The notes under the pieces: model-generated
Database searches by the model: none
What the model was told of the DNA's origin: nothing
The model's input: only the letters and a program-made list of their open reading frames with translations
In this document: one piece after another, positions 32,460-39,956 of the stretch
Position numbering within the stretch: position 1 is the stretch's first letter
How the letters are laid out: every line of letters begins with the position of its first letter
Position numbers and translations under genes: made by a program
From: Haloferax massiliensis
Lineage (GTDB): Archaea; Halobacteriota; Halobacteria; Halobacteriales; Haloferacaceae
NCBI RefSeq assembly: GCF_001368915.1
Contig: NZ_CSTE01000005.1
Location: 1-64,000, forward strand
Direction of reading: 5' to 3'
Length of the DNA stretch: 64,000 nt

Positions 32460-33911
32460 ATGGAATACAGTGGCCCGACCAGTCTCTACATCGACGGAGA
32501 CTGGGTAGCCGCGGCATCGGACGAGACCATCGAGACGCGCGACCCGGCGACCGAAGCGCCGTACGCCGAAGTCGCCCGCGCGGGCGAGGCGGACATCGAC
32601 GCCGCGGTGCGGGCGGCGAACTCGGCGGGCGCTCGCGGCGGCGAGTGGGAGACCACGAGCGCGGCCGAGCGCGGCGAGAAACTGCGCGCGATGGCCGACT
32701 TCATCGAGGCGCAGAAAGACGAGATAGCGCTCGTCGAGTCCCACGATAACGGCAAGACGCCGTTCGAGGCCGGTATGGAGGTCCAGATGGTTATTGACAC
32801 CTTCCGCTACTACGCCGGATGGACCGACAAGGTGACCGGCGAGTACAACCCCGTCCCCGGCCAGCGCGTCAACTACACGACCCGCGAACCGCTCGGCGTC
32901 ACCGGACACATCGTCCCGTGGAACTACCCGTTCCAACTCGCGGGGCGCAGTCTCGCGCCGGCGCTCGCCTGCGGCAACACGGCGGTGGTAAAGCCCTCCA
33001 GTCAGACGCCGCTTTCGGCGCTCTACTACGGCCTCGCGGCCGAGGAAGCCGGCCTCCCCGACGGCGTGGTGAACGTGGTTCCCGGACGCGGGTCCGAGGC
33101 GGGGTCGGCGCTCGCGTCGCACCCCGACGTGGCGCACGTCACCTTCACCGGCAGCACCGAAATCGGCACGGACGTCATGGCCGACGCCGCGGCCAACGTG
33201 TCCGGGGTCACGCTCGAACTCGGCGGGAAGGGCCCCAACGTCGTCTTCCCCGACGCCGACCTCGACGCCGCCGCCAAGGGCGTCCACTACGGTATCTTCA
33301 TGAACGCCGGCCAGATGTGCTGGGCCGGGTCGCGCCTGCTCGTCCACGAGGACGTGGCCGACGACCTCGTCGAGCGAATCGTCGCGCGCGCCGAGTCGAC
33401 CCCGCTCGGCTCCGGCATCGACGACGACGGCCGGATGGGGCCGGTCGTCAGCGAGTCCCACTGCGAGGACGTGTTGGAGTACATCTCCCTCGGCGTCGAG
33501 GAGGGCGCGACCGTCGCCTGCGGCGGGGGCGTCCCCGAGGACAAAGACACCGGCTACTTCGTGGAGCCGACGGTTCTCACCGACGTGACGAACGACATGA
33601 CCGTGGCCCGCGAGGAGATATTCGGCCCGGTCCTCGTCGTCACCGAGTTCTCGGACCGAACGGAGGCAATCGAACTCGCCAACGACTCGCCGTACGGGCT
33701 TCTCGCCGGCATCTGGACCGAGGGGCTCTCTCGCGCCCACCGCGTCGCCGACGCGCTCGACTACGGAATGGTCAGCGTCAACGAGTACCCGGTGACGTTC
33801 CCGCAGACGCCCTTCGGCGGCACGAAACAGAGCGGTCACGGCCGCGAGCAGGGAGCGGAGGCCGTCCGCGAGTTCACGCAGGCGAAGAACGTGAACCTCA
33901 ACCTCGGCTGA
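32460..33911 (+). CDS. Aldehyde dehydrogenase (NAD(P)-dependent)
   Basis: A 483-residue class 1/2-type aldehyde dehydrogenase. It has the coenzyme-pocket stretch VPWNYPFQL, FTGSTEIGTDV, the general-base Glu in VTLELGGKGPN near residue 253, the nucleophilic Cys in NAGQMCWAGSRL near residue 287, and EEIFGPVLVV and FGGTKQSGHGRE near the end. In this island it may oxidise the ring-opened semialdehyde that fused PaaZ would oxidise in bacteria, together with the separate MaoC. It looks closer to betaine- or phenylacetaldehyde-type enzymes, so oxidation of phenylacetaldehyde is an alternative. It has its own promoter and converges with the paaA-D operon. Confidence 0.88.
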   Translation: MEYSGPTSLYIDGDWVAAASDETIETRDPATEAPYAEVARAGEADIDAAVRAANSAGARGGEWETTSAAERGEKLRAMADFIEAQKDEIALVESHDNGKTPFEAGMEVQMVIDTFRYYAGWTDKVTGEYNPVPGQRVNYTTREPLGVTGHIVPWNYPFQLAGRSLAPALACGNTAVVKPSSQTPLSALYYGLAAEEAGLPDGVVNVVPGRGSEAGSALASHPDVAHVTFTGSTEIGTDVMADAAANVSGVTLELGGKGPNVVFPDADLDAAAKGVHYGIFMNAGQMCWAGSRLLVHEDVADDLVERIVARAESTPLGSGIDDDGRMGPVVSESHCEDVLEYISLGVEEGATVACGGGVPEDKDTGYFVEPTVLTDVTNDMTVAREEIFGPVLVVTEFSDRTEAIELANDSPYGLLAGIWTEGLSRAHRVADALDYGMVSVNEYPVTFPQTPFGGTKQSGHGREQGAEAVREFTQAKNVNLNLG

Positions 33912-34035
33912 TTCGCCCGAGACTTCGGCCCGCAACTCGCTGAACGGTTCGGTGCTTATCCCGCCTCCCCTGCACGCTCCTGCCCTCGACCCGCCGTCCC
34001 CGGAGTGACCGCCTCGGCGCTCCGCGGACGCCGTT

Positions 34036-34060
34036 CCAAAAAACCGCTCTTCTCCGGTCT
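34036..34060 (-). terminator. T-run terminator of the paaABCD operon
   Basis: On the minus strand a short ACCG...CGGT hairpin is followed by six T (34038-34043), 30 bases past the stop of the zinc-ribbon gene. T-runs are adequate archaeal terminators. Confidence 0.45.
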
Positions 34061-34071
34061 CTCTACCGACG

Positions 34072-34239
34072 TTATTCGAACCGTTGGAACGGCTCTTGAC
34101 AGTCGTTACAGAAGTGCATCGACCGGCACAGTCCCGGCCCTTTCGGATGCTCGCGGACGGTGTTCGTGCCGTCGCAGTACGGGCACTCCGCGCCCGATGC
34201 CTCGCCCGTCGTCTCGGTGCTGGGGTCGAAACGTCGCAT
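34072..34239 (-). CDS. PaaD C-terminal zinc-ribbon as a separate 55-residue protein
   Basis: A 55-residue protein not found by length-based gene calling. It begins MRRFDPSTETTGEASGAECP and contains two CxxC pairs (CPYC and CNDC), with the ending CQEPFQRFE. Bacterial PaaD has a C-terminal zinc ribbon of this exact pattern, ending in a C-x-x-C-x-E-P-F motif. Here that part is its own gene, three bases after the paaD stop and on the same strand. It is the last gene of the paaA-B-C-D operon. It probably works in cluster assembly with PaaD. Confidence 0.8.
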   Translation of the reverse strand: MRRFDPSTETTGEASGAECPYCDGTNTVREHPKGPGLCRSMHFCNDCQEPFQRFE

Positions 34240-34242
34240 CGC

Positions 34243-34686
34243 TCACACCCCCAGCCCGAACTCGCGGAGGGCCTCGCGGCCCGCCTCGGTCACCATGTCG
34301 ACGGTCCACTCCGGCGTGAACCGGAGCCGCACGGACGCCTCGTCGACGCCGGCCGCCAGAGTCGCGCACTGCACGTCGTTTTCGAGGTAGTCGCGCGCCG
34401 GACAGCCGGTGTACGTCAGCGTCATCTCGACGATACCGAGCGTCTTCGCCTCGCCGTCTTCGCCCTCTCGCTCGACGACGCGAACGTCGTAGATGAGGCC
34501 GAGATCGACGATGCTCACCGGCATCTCTGGGTCCTCGATTTCGTAGAGGGCGTCCCAGATGTCGGCTTCGACGCCCGCGGCTCCGACGCCCGTCTTCGGG
34601 AAGCCCTCGGGCACCTCGCCGTCGACGTACTCCGTGTAGCCGCAGGCGGTCGCGTCGGGGGTGTCGTCGGCGCTCACGTCAGACAC
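34243..34686 (-). CDS. paaD: Phenylacetyl-CoA epoxidase accessory protein PaaD (DUF59/MIP18 domain)
   Basis: A 147-residue PaaD of the MIP18/DUF59 family, which acts in iron-sulfur or di-iron maturation for the epoxidase. The domain starts near residue 41 (DIWDALYEIEDPEMPVSIV) and has the conserved Cys in TYTGCPARDYLE near 95. Bacterial PaaD carries a further C-terminal zinc ribbon; here that part is the separate gene downstream. The start is GTG 34686, overlapping the paaC stop by eight bases, so translation is coupled; GTG 34677 is an alternative. A low-complexity N-terminus precedes the domain. Confidence 0.85.
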   Translation of the reverse strand: MSDVSADDTPDATACGYTEYVDGEVPEGFPKTGVGAAGVEADIWDALYEIEDPEMPVSIVDLGLIYDVRVVEREGEDGEAKTLGIVEMTLTYTGCPARDYLENDVQCATLAAGVDEASVRLRFTPEWTVDMVTEAGREALREFGLGV

Positions 34687-35497
34687 GCTCCCTACCGATT
34701 CGCGCCGGTTCGGGGGCTTCGAGCTCCTCGTACGTCCGCCGGAGCTCCGCGGCCAGTTCGTCCCAGTGGTCGGTGTGGGTGCCGTCGCGGCCGCGGGCGC
34801 TCGGGCGCTCGATTTCGTCGGGTTCGGGCACGTCGAGCCCGAGCGATTCGAGGTACGGGATGACCGTCTCCAGCCACTCGATGCGGAGGTCGGCGGTGGA
34901 CATCGTCCGGAAGCCGTTGTCGACGATTGCGTCCTCGTGGTCGGGCTCGGCGAAAAGCGAGAGCGCGTGGGGGAACAGCCGGTCGAGCGCGTCCTGCACG
35001 CGGTCGCGGCTGTCGCCCTCGGCGAGGCGGTCGAGCCAGCTCTGGGCGTTTTCGAGGTGGTAGCGCTCCTCGCTCAGCACCTTGCCGACGCGGTCGGCGA
35101 GCGGCGCGTAGCTGGTGTCGACGAGCGCGTCAAGGCGCAGGCGCTCGGCGGCGTCGTAGAGGTAGCTCCGCAGGACCACGTCGGCCCAGTCGCCCTCCGC
35201 GAACGGGAGTTCGACCAGCGTAGCGTGTCTGAACTCGTCGGCGGGGCGCTCCCAGATAAGTTCCGCCTCGGTGTGGCCGAGTTCTTCGAGCAGGTCGTAC
35301 CACAGCCGAGCGTGGCCGAACTCGTCCTGTGCGACGTTCGCCAAGGCGAGGTCGGACTCCAACGTCGGCGCGTAAATCTGCCACTCGATGAGGCGCTCGC
35401 CGTGGACGTACTCGTCGTCCGCGAGGCGGAACAGCAGTTCTTCGAGCGCGGCGCGCTGTTCGGCGTCGAGATCTTCGGGATTGAGAGCGTCGGGCAT
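34679..35497 (-). CDS. paaC: 1,2-phenylacetyl-CoA epoxidase subunit PaaC
   Basis: A 272-residue ferritin-like structural subunit of the phenylacetyl-CoA epoxidase. It pairs with PaaA in the core of the complex. Family marks are FRLADDEYVHGERLIEWQ, LALANVAQDEFGHARLWYDLL and KVLSEERYHLENAQSWLDRL. Unlike PaaA, its di-iron ligand set is degenerate in the family, so it supports and does not catalyse. It starts at ATG 35497, two bases after the paaB stop, in the order paaA-paaB-paaC-paaD on the minus strand. Confidence 0.9.
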   Translation of the reverse strand: MPDALNPEDLDAEQRAALEELLFRLADDEYVHGERLIEWQIYAPTLESDLALANVAQDEFGHARLWYDLLEELGHTEAELIWERPADEFRHATLVELPFAEGDWADVVLRSYLYDAAERLRLDALVDTSYAPLADRVGKVLSEERYHLENAQSWLDRLAEGDSRDRVQDALDRLFPHALSLFAEPDHEDAIVDNGFRTMSTADLRIEWLETVIPYLESLGLDVPEPDEIERPSARGRDGTHTDHWDELAAELRRTYEELEAPEPARIGRERV

Positions 35498-35499
35498 GG

Positions 35500-35820
35500 T
35501 TAGCTGTCCGCCTCAAGCGATTTCTCCACGTCGGCCTGCTCGGCCTCGCTTTCGGCGACTTCCGGCGCGGCCGGTTCGATGTCCGTGTACGAGGTGGCCC
35601 ACCGGTAGGCCTTGTCGGTCGTCCCGCCGAAGCTCGTCTCGTCGGCGTCGATTTCGCCGATTTCGTCGTGCGGAACGACCCACAGGCTGTGGGTCTTCAT
35701 CCGTCGGCCGTGCTGGACGGCCGCGAACTGGAGTGCCAACTCGCGGTCCGGCGCGTGGACGTTGCCGCAGTGTTTGTGGTACGCTCCCGGTTTGTCCTGT
35801 CTGAACACTTCCCAAATCAT
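35500..35820 (-). CDS. paaB: 1,2-phenylacetyl-CoA epoxidase subunit PaaB
   Basis: A 106-residue PaaB protein. It begins MIWEVFRQDKPGAYHKHCGN and includes HAPDRELALQFAAVQHGRR, both typical. PaaB links two PaaAC units in the bacterial complex. The start ATG 35820 lies five bases after the paaA stop. The C-terminus is a Glu-rich acidic tail of about 30 residues, consistent with halophile adaptation. Confidence 0.9.
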   Translation of the reverse strand: MIWEVFRQDKPGAYHKHCGNVHAPDRELALQFAAVQHGRRMKTHSLWVVPHDEIGEIDADETSFGGTTDKAYRWATSYTDIEPAAPEVAESEAEQADVEKSLEADS

Positions 35821-35825
35821 GGTTC

Positions 35826-36770
35826 TTAGTCCGCCGCCTGCGGGGTTTCGGCCCCCGACGCGCCCTCCCAGCCGTGCATCGATTCGCGCACCCACCCGAC
35901 CGCCTCCTGCGCCTTCGCGCGGGAGTTAATCTGCTCGTGACTCCCGTCCGAGGCGTTCTTGGCGATGGTCCAGAACTCGTCCCAGTTCAGGTCGTCCTCG
36001 TTGACGTGGTAGGTGTCGAGTTCCTCGTCGTACTCGATGCGTGGGTACTCGGGGACGACGAGGCCGTACTTCTTCGCTTTCGGGACGTAGGTGTCGAGGA
36101 ACGTGTCGCGCAGTTCGTCGTTGGACTTCGTCTTCAGGCCGACCTCCTGTGCGAAGTCGTTGTGGACGGACTTGTCGTTGGTCGGGCCGAAGAACTGGAT
36201 GATTCGCGGCCACCACGTCTCGAAGGCGGCCTGCGTCTTCTCTTGGGTCGCCTTCGACCCGTTCATCAACTCGGAGAGGATGGACTCGCCGTGTTTGACG
36301 TGGAATCCCTCCTCGAAGCACACCTTGTCCATCGCGTGGGCGTACGGCGTCCACGACGTGTTCTTGAGCGTCGCCTGCCGGTGCATGGCCGCACCGTCGA
36401 CGAAGAAGGCTATCATCGGCACCTCGTGCCACGACTCCATCGGGTAGTGGAAGCAGTTGAGGAACTTGCCGTCGCCGCGGGCGAGTTCGTCCAGCATCTC
36501 GTCGCGCGTCTTGACGCCGAGGGATTCGGCCGCTCGGTAGAGCAGTTGCGCGTGGCCGATTTCGTCCTGCACCTTCGCCGAGAACGCCAACTTTCGGTCG
36601 ATGCTCGGCGCTTGCCGGATGAACGGCTTTTCGAGGTACCCGCCCATCACCTCGCTGTTCGCGTGGAACTGAATCATCCGCGTCGCGGCCTTGCGGTACT
36701 CCTCGGGCATGTCGTCTTTCGGAGCGAACTGCCGCGGGCCCGCTCGTTCTTTGACGGTTTCGAGGTCCAT
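35826..36770 (-). CDS. paaA: 1,2-phenylacetyl-CoA epoxidase catalytic subunit PaaA
   Basis: A 314-residue di-iron monooxygenase subunit that converts phenylacetyl-CoA to its 1,2-epoxide with O2 and electrons. Metal-site stretches are visible: FHANSEVMGGYLEK, the ExxH in AKVQDEIGHAQLLYRA near residue 67, and CFEEGFHVKHGE near 152. ATG 36770 is chosen (MDLETVKERAGPRQF); an upstream ATG at 36791 would skip the promoter. The minus-strand TATA box TAGTTATAGA at 36791-36800 sits 27 bases from the start. It is the first gene of the paaABCD operon and diverges from an HTH-10 regulator. Confidence 0.92.
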   Translation of the reverse strand: MDLETVKERAGPRQFAPKDDMPEEYRKAATRMIQFHANSEVMGGYLEKPFIRQAPSIDRKLAFSAKVQDEIGHAQLLYRAAESLGVKTRDEMLDELARGDGKFLNCFHYPMESWHEVPMIAFFVDGAAMHRQATLKNTSWTPYAHAMDKVCFEEGFHVKHGESILSELMNGSKATQEKTQAAFETWWPRIIQFFGPTNDKSVHNDFAQEVGLKTKSNDELRDTFLDTYVPKAKKYGLVVPEYPRIEYDEELDTYHVNEDDLNWDEFWTIAKNASDGSHEQINSRAKAQEAVGWVRESMHGWEGASGAETPQAAD

Positions 36771-36790
36771 TGGTCTATCAGGAACTATCA

Positions 36791-36800
36791 TCTATAACTA
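36791..36800 (-). promoter_or_regulatory. TATA box of the paaA operon
   Basis: Minus-strand TAGTTATAGA, centred about 27 bases before ATG 36770; leaderless transcript expected. Confidence 0.5.
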
Positions 36801-36830
36801 CTTACGGATTGACCCGTCCATAGCCTGCCT

Positions 36831-36838
36831 TTTTATAT
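36831..36838 (+). promoter_or_regulatory. TATA box of the HTH-10 regulator gene
   Basis: TTTTATAT centred about 27 bases before ATG 36862; leaderless transcript expected. The divergent paaA TATA box is 30 bases away, so one bound protein could affect both. Confidence 0.5.
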
Positions 36839-36861
36839 CACTGTCGCGTACACACACGCCG

Positions 36862-37500
36862 ATGATAGCGGAGTGCTTGGTGGCCGAGTTTCGCATCGAC
36901 GGCGACGACTGCCCGCTGGCGCGGGCGACCGACGCGGTCCCCGTCGCGGTCGACGCGAACGCGCCGCAACTCCGCGCCGACGGCAATGTCTTGCTACATT
37001 TTTCGGCTCCCGCGGACGACCGACTCCCCGAGGCCCTCGACGATGACGACGCCATCCGCTACCTCCACGTCACCCGCGGCGACGACACGTACACCTTCCG
37101 TTGTCTCTCGAAACACCCCTGCGTCGTCCACGAGCTCGTCGACGCCGGCTTCCTCGTCGAGTCGATGCGGTACGACGAGGGCGGCGCGACGATGCGCGGG
37201 GCGGTCGTCGGCTACGACGTGCTCCGTGGCGTGATGGAGACGGCCGGCGGCACCGTCGGTATCCAACTCCAGCGCGTCTCCCTCCTCCGGGCGGACGAGG
37301 AATCGCCCATCGGTCGAGCGTGGGACCTCACGCCCGCGCAGGAGGCCGCCCTCCGGGCGGCCGTCGAGATGGGGTACTTCGACCTCCCCCGGAGTATCAC
37401 GGCTCAGGACGTGGCGGACGAACTCGGAATCAGCAAGTCGGCGTTCCTCGAACGGCTCCGCCGGGCGCAACAGTCGGTGTTTGGGGCGCTGCTCGCGTGA
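36862..37500 (+). CDS. Bat-type HTH-10 transcriptional regulator
   Basis: A 212-residue regulator with an N-terminal sensor-like part (1-140) and a C-terminal HTH-10 (bacterio-opsin activator) domain: LTPAQEAALRAAVEMGYFDL then SITAQDVADELGISKSAFLERLRRAQ. The domain is the standard haloarchaeal activator type. It diverges from paaA (90 bases between starts) and precedes the PaaG-type gene, so it is the best candidate for the local paa regulator. The ligand, perhaps phenylacetyl-CoA, is inferred. Confidence 0.85.
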   Translation: MIAECLVAEFRIDGDDCPLARATDAVPVAVDANAPQLRADGNVLLHFSAPADDRLPEALDDDDAIRYLHVTRGDDTYTFRCLSKHPCVVHELVDAGFLVESMRYDEGGATMRGAVVGYDVLRGVMETAGGTVGIQLQRVSLLRADEESPIGRAWDLTPAQEAALRAAVEMGYFDLPRSITAQDVADELGISKSAFLERLRRAQQSVFGALLA

Positions 37501-37581
37501 GCCGGAACCGCGGGCGACTCGCTCGACTCGCCCGGCGGTCCGCCGGCGAGGCTATTTACCCCGCGTCCCCGTAGCGCGGGT

Positions 37582-38346
37582 ATGCGAGTCGACGACGCCG
37601 ACGGCGTCCGGACCGTGACGTTCGACAGACCCGAGGCGAAAAACGCGTTCACCGCCGACGTGGCCCGAGAGCTCTCGGCGGCGCTCGAAGCACTCTCTCC
37701 TGAGGCGTTCGACGCCGCGGTGATAACGGGCGACGGCGACGCCTTCAGCGCCGGCGGCGATATTCAGGCAATGGCCGAGCGCGACGAGACCGCCCGCGAG
37801 GCCTACGAGCGCGTCCGCGGCACCCTCGGCCGCGCCGCCGAGGCGATTCTCACCGCCCCGGTGCCGGTCGTCGCCCGCGTCAACGGCGACGCCGTGGGCG
37901 CGGGGACCTCCGTCGTCGCCGCCTGCGACTTCGCCTACGCCGCCCGCGACGCCCGCTTCGGCGCGTCGTTCGTCAACGTCGGACTCGTCCCCGACGCGGG
38001 CGCGACGGTGACGCTCCCCCGGTTGGTCGGCCTCCGCGCCGCGAAGGAACTCGCGTTCACCGGGAAACTCATCTCTGCCGACCGTGCCGCCGAACTCGAC
38101 CTCGTGAACGAGGCAGTCGACGCCGCCGACCTCGACGCCGTCGTGGACGAGTTGGTTGCGACCCTCGCGGCGCAGCCCACGGAGACGCTCGCGCTGGCGA
38201 AGGAAGCGATACACGCGAACCTCGGCCGGTCGTGGGCGGACGGCCTCGAACGCGAGGCGCACGCCCAGACGCTCGCCTACGACACCGACGCCCACGAGGA
38301 GGGCGTTTCCGCGTTCTTGGAGAAGCGACGGCCGGAGTTCGAGTAG
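37582..38346 (+). CDS. Enoyl-CoA isomerase of PaaG type
   Basis: A 254-residue crotonase. It keeps the oxyanion stretches (SAGGDIQAMAERD, GDAVGAGTSVVAACD) but lacks both hydratase glutamates; the acid in NVGLVPDAGATVTLPRL is the Asp that PaaG uses for isomerisation. It likely converts the ring-1,2-epoxide of phenylacetyl-CoA to the oxepin-CoA. It lies 81 bases after the HTH-10 regulator gene on the same strand. A general enoyl-CoA isomerase role remains possible. Confidence 0.82.
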   Translation: MRVDDADGVRTVTFDRPEAKNAFTADVARELSAALEALSPEAFDAAVITGDGDAFSAGGDIQAMAERDETAREAYERVRGTLGRAAEAILTAPVPVVARVNGDAVGAGTSVVAACDFAYAARDARFGASFVNVGLVPDAGATVTLPRLVGLRAAKELAFTGKLISADRAAELDLVNEAVDAADLDAVVDELVATLAAQPTETLALAKEAIHANLGRSWADGLEREAHAQTLAYDTDAHEEGVSAFLEKRRPEFE

Positions 38347-38347
38347 C

Positions 38348-38833
38348 TTAGGCGCGCTTCACAACGTAGTACAGTGATGCAACAACTGGTACGAGAAATG
38401 ACGCTATTGGCCACACGACTCTGTTTGGCCGGTCGGACACCTGCTCGGCATGTTGTAACTGAGCATCAGCGAAGATTAAGACAGGCGTGACTATCCAGGC
38501 GCAGAGAAACACGAGTAACGCTTGGTCTCCACTTACTGCGCCGCTATTTGGGCCGCCAAACGCATACAATATGCCCCAAAACTGGACACATAGGCTCGCG
38601 ATTACCCATTTCAACCTGCCGCCCGCAGACCTCTTTTCTGATTCGACGGCTACCGCAATTGTTCCATCGTCGTTGAGCTTGTCTGGGTCGTAATTTCGCA
38701 ACGTCTCTGATACGTGTGAATCAGAGCAACCGACGGCGGTTGCTATGCGCGTGTTGGACCAGTCCGGGTTGTCTCTCTTTTTATAGAGAATTGCCTGTTG
38801 CTTCGCAGTAAGCTGTCTATCCTCGTACTTCAT
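38348..38833 (-). CDS. HTH protein with membrane segments, acquired
   Basis: A 161-residue protein. Residues 1-55 form an HTH (AKQQAILYKKRDNPDWSNTR, IATAVGCSDSHVSETLRNY). Then come three hydrophobic segments: about 78-96 (VIASLCVQFWGILYAFGG), 104-124 (ALLVFLCAWIVTPVLIF) and 140-158. GC is much lower than in the flanks, with many A/T third positions, so transfer is likely. ATG 38833 is chosen; the frame extends four codons farther without a good start. A membrane-bound regulator is suggested by the domain order only. Confidence 0.65.
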   Translation of the reverse strand: MKYEDRQLTAKQQAILYKKRDNPDWSNTRIATAVGCSDSHVSETLRNYDPDKLNDDGTIAVAVESEKRSAGGRLKWVIASLCVQFWGILYAFGGPNSGAVSGDQALLVFLCAWIVTPVLIFADAQLQHAEQVSDRPNRVVWPIASFLVPVVASLYYVVKRA

Positions 38834-38940
38834 CGCCCGCCCCAACTATGCTGCATCTGAACGTTAACTATCCCAATCCCCATACGAAAACGCATTCAGA
38901 ACACATATTGAATGTTACTGAACTAGAGCATCCGATATAT

Positions 38941-39813
38941 CTATACATCGAGGAACCGCTCCGCGTTCTCCCAGAGGAGCTTTCGCTTCACCTCCTCGGA
39001 GGCGTCGAAGTGCTCCTCGAACGACTCGAACCACCGCCCCGGTCGAATCATCGGGTAGTCGGTGCCGAACATCACCTTGTCCTGCAAGACGGTCTTGGCG
39101 TAGTGAAGCACCTGCTCATCGATGTACTTCGGCAGCCACCCCGAGAGGTCCATGTAGACGTTGCCCTTCTGCTGGCAGATGGCGAGTTGCTCTCTTTCCC
39201 ACGGGTACGCCGGGTGAGCGATGAGAATCTGGAGGTCCGGGTGTTCCGCGGCCACGTCGTCGATGAGCATCGGGTTGCCGTACTTGATTTTCAGACCGCG
39301 GCCGCCGGGCGAGCACGCCCCGAGCGTGGAGTTCCCGCCGTGGAAGACGACCGGCACGCCGAGGTCCTCGATGGTGTCGAACAGCGCCCTGTGTTCGTCG
39401 TCGCTCGGGTCGAACCCCTGTGCGATTTGCTGGAACTTGAACCCCGAGAGGTCGAGGTCTTCGACGCATCGGACCGCCTCCTCGACGCAGTCGTCTTTCA
39501 GGGGGTCCACGCTCCCGAACCCGACGAAGAAATCGGGGTGCGCGTCTCTGACTTCGGCCACGTAGTCGTTCGGAACCGGCGGATTTCCGGTGTTCGTCTC
39601 GGCGTCCCACCCGAGGAGCACCGCCCGCCCGATGTTGTGCTCGCGGTACTCGGCTATCATCTCCTCGTAGCTCCACGTCTCCATCTCCGCGCCGAACCTG
39701 TTCGCCGCGTCCCGCATCATCTCGCCGCCGGCGTCTTCGAGGAACTCCGCGGTCGGCTGGTGGGCGTGCGTGTCGATGATGCGCGGCTCGTCGGGCCAAT
39801 CTAACACGGTCAT
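38941..39813 (-). CDS. Amidohydrolase-superfamily protein (ACMSD/gamma-resorcylate decarboxylase-like)
   Basis: A 290-residue metal-dependent TIM-barrel enzyme of the Amidohydro-rel (Amidohydrolase_2) type. The metal motif HxH is at IDTHAHQ near residue 16; GVPVVFHGGNSTLG, ILIAHPAYPWE and FGTDYPMIRP supply the remaining ligands (His, His, Asp). Members are decarboxylases or hydrolases of aromatic acids and lactones. ATG 39813 is used because a minus-strand TTTTTATCG near 39835 gives leaderless spacing; the longer frame to 39918 has no promoter fit. It may handle aromatic acids next to the phenylacetate island. Confidence 0.82.
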   Translation of the reverse strand: MTVLDWPDEPRIIDTHAHQPTAEFLEDAGGEMMRDAANRFGAEMETWSYEEMIAEYREHNIGRAVLLGWDAETNTGNPPVPNDYVAEVRDAHPDFFVGFGSVDPLKDDCVEEAVRCVEDLDLSGFKFQQIAQGFDPSDDEHRALFDTIEDLGVPVVFHGGNSTLGACSPGGRGLKIKYGNPMLIDDVAAEHPDLQILIAHPAYPWEREQLAICQQKGNVYMDLSGWLPKYIDEQVLHYAKTVLQDKVMFGTDYPMIRPGRWFESFEEHFDASEEVKRKLLWENAERFLDV

Positions 39814-39956
39814 TCGTGTATGACCGTCGCGGAGCGATAAAAATCGAACGGACGGAGCCAACCGAATGATGGCGCGGCGGCGTTGGCGTACCGCCACGGG
39901 AGGTGATTCGACGCGCAACCCAATCAGTCATTGGCCAATCCCGTTAGGGTCGCCGG

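Noticed and set aside
34074-34090. ATTCGAA-CCG-TTGGAAC as a further IclR-type box
   Set aside because: It has two mismatches and lies inside the coding end (EPFQRFE) of the zinc-ribbon gene.
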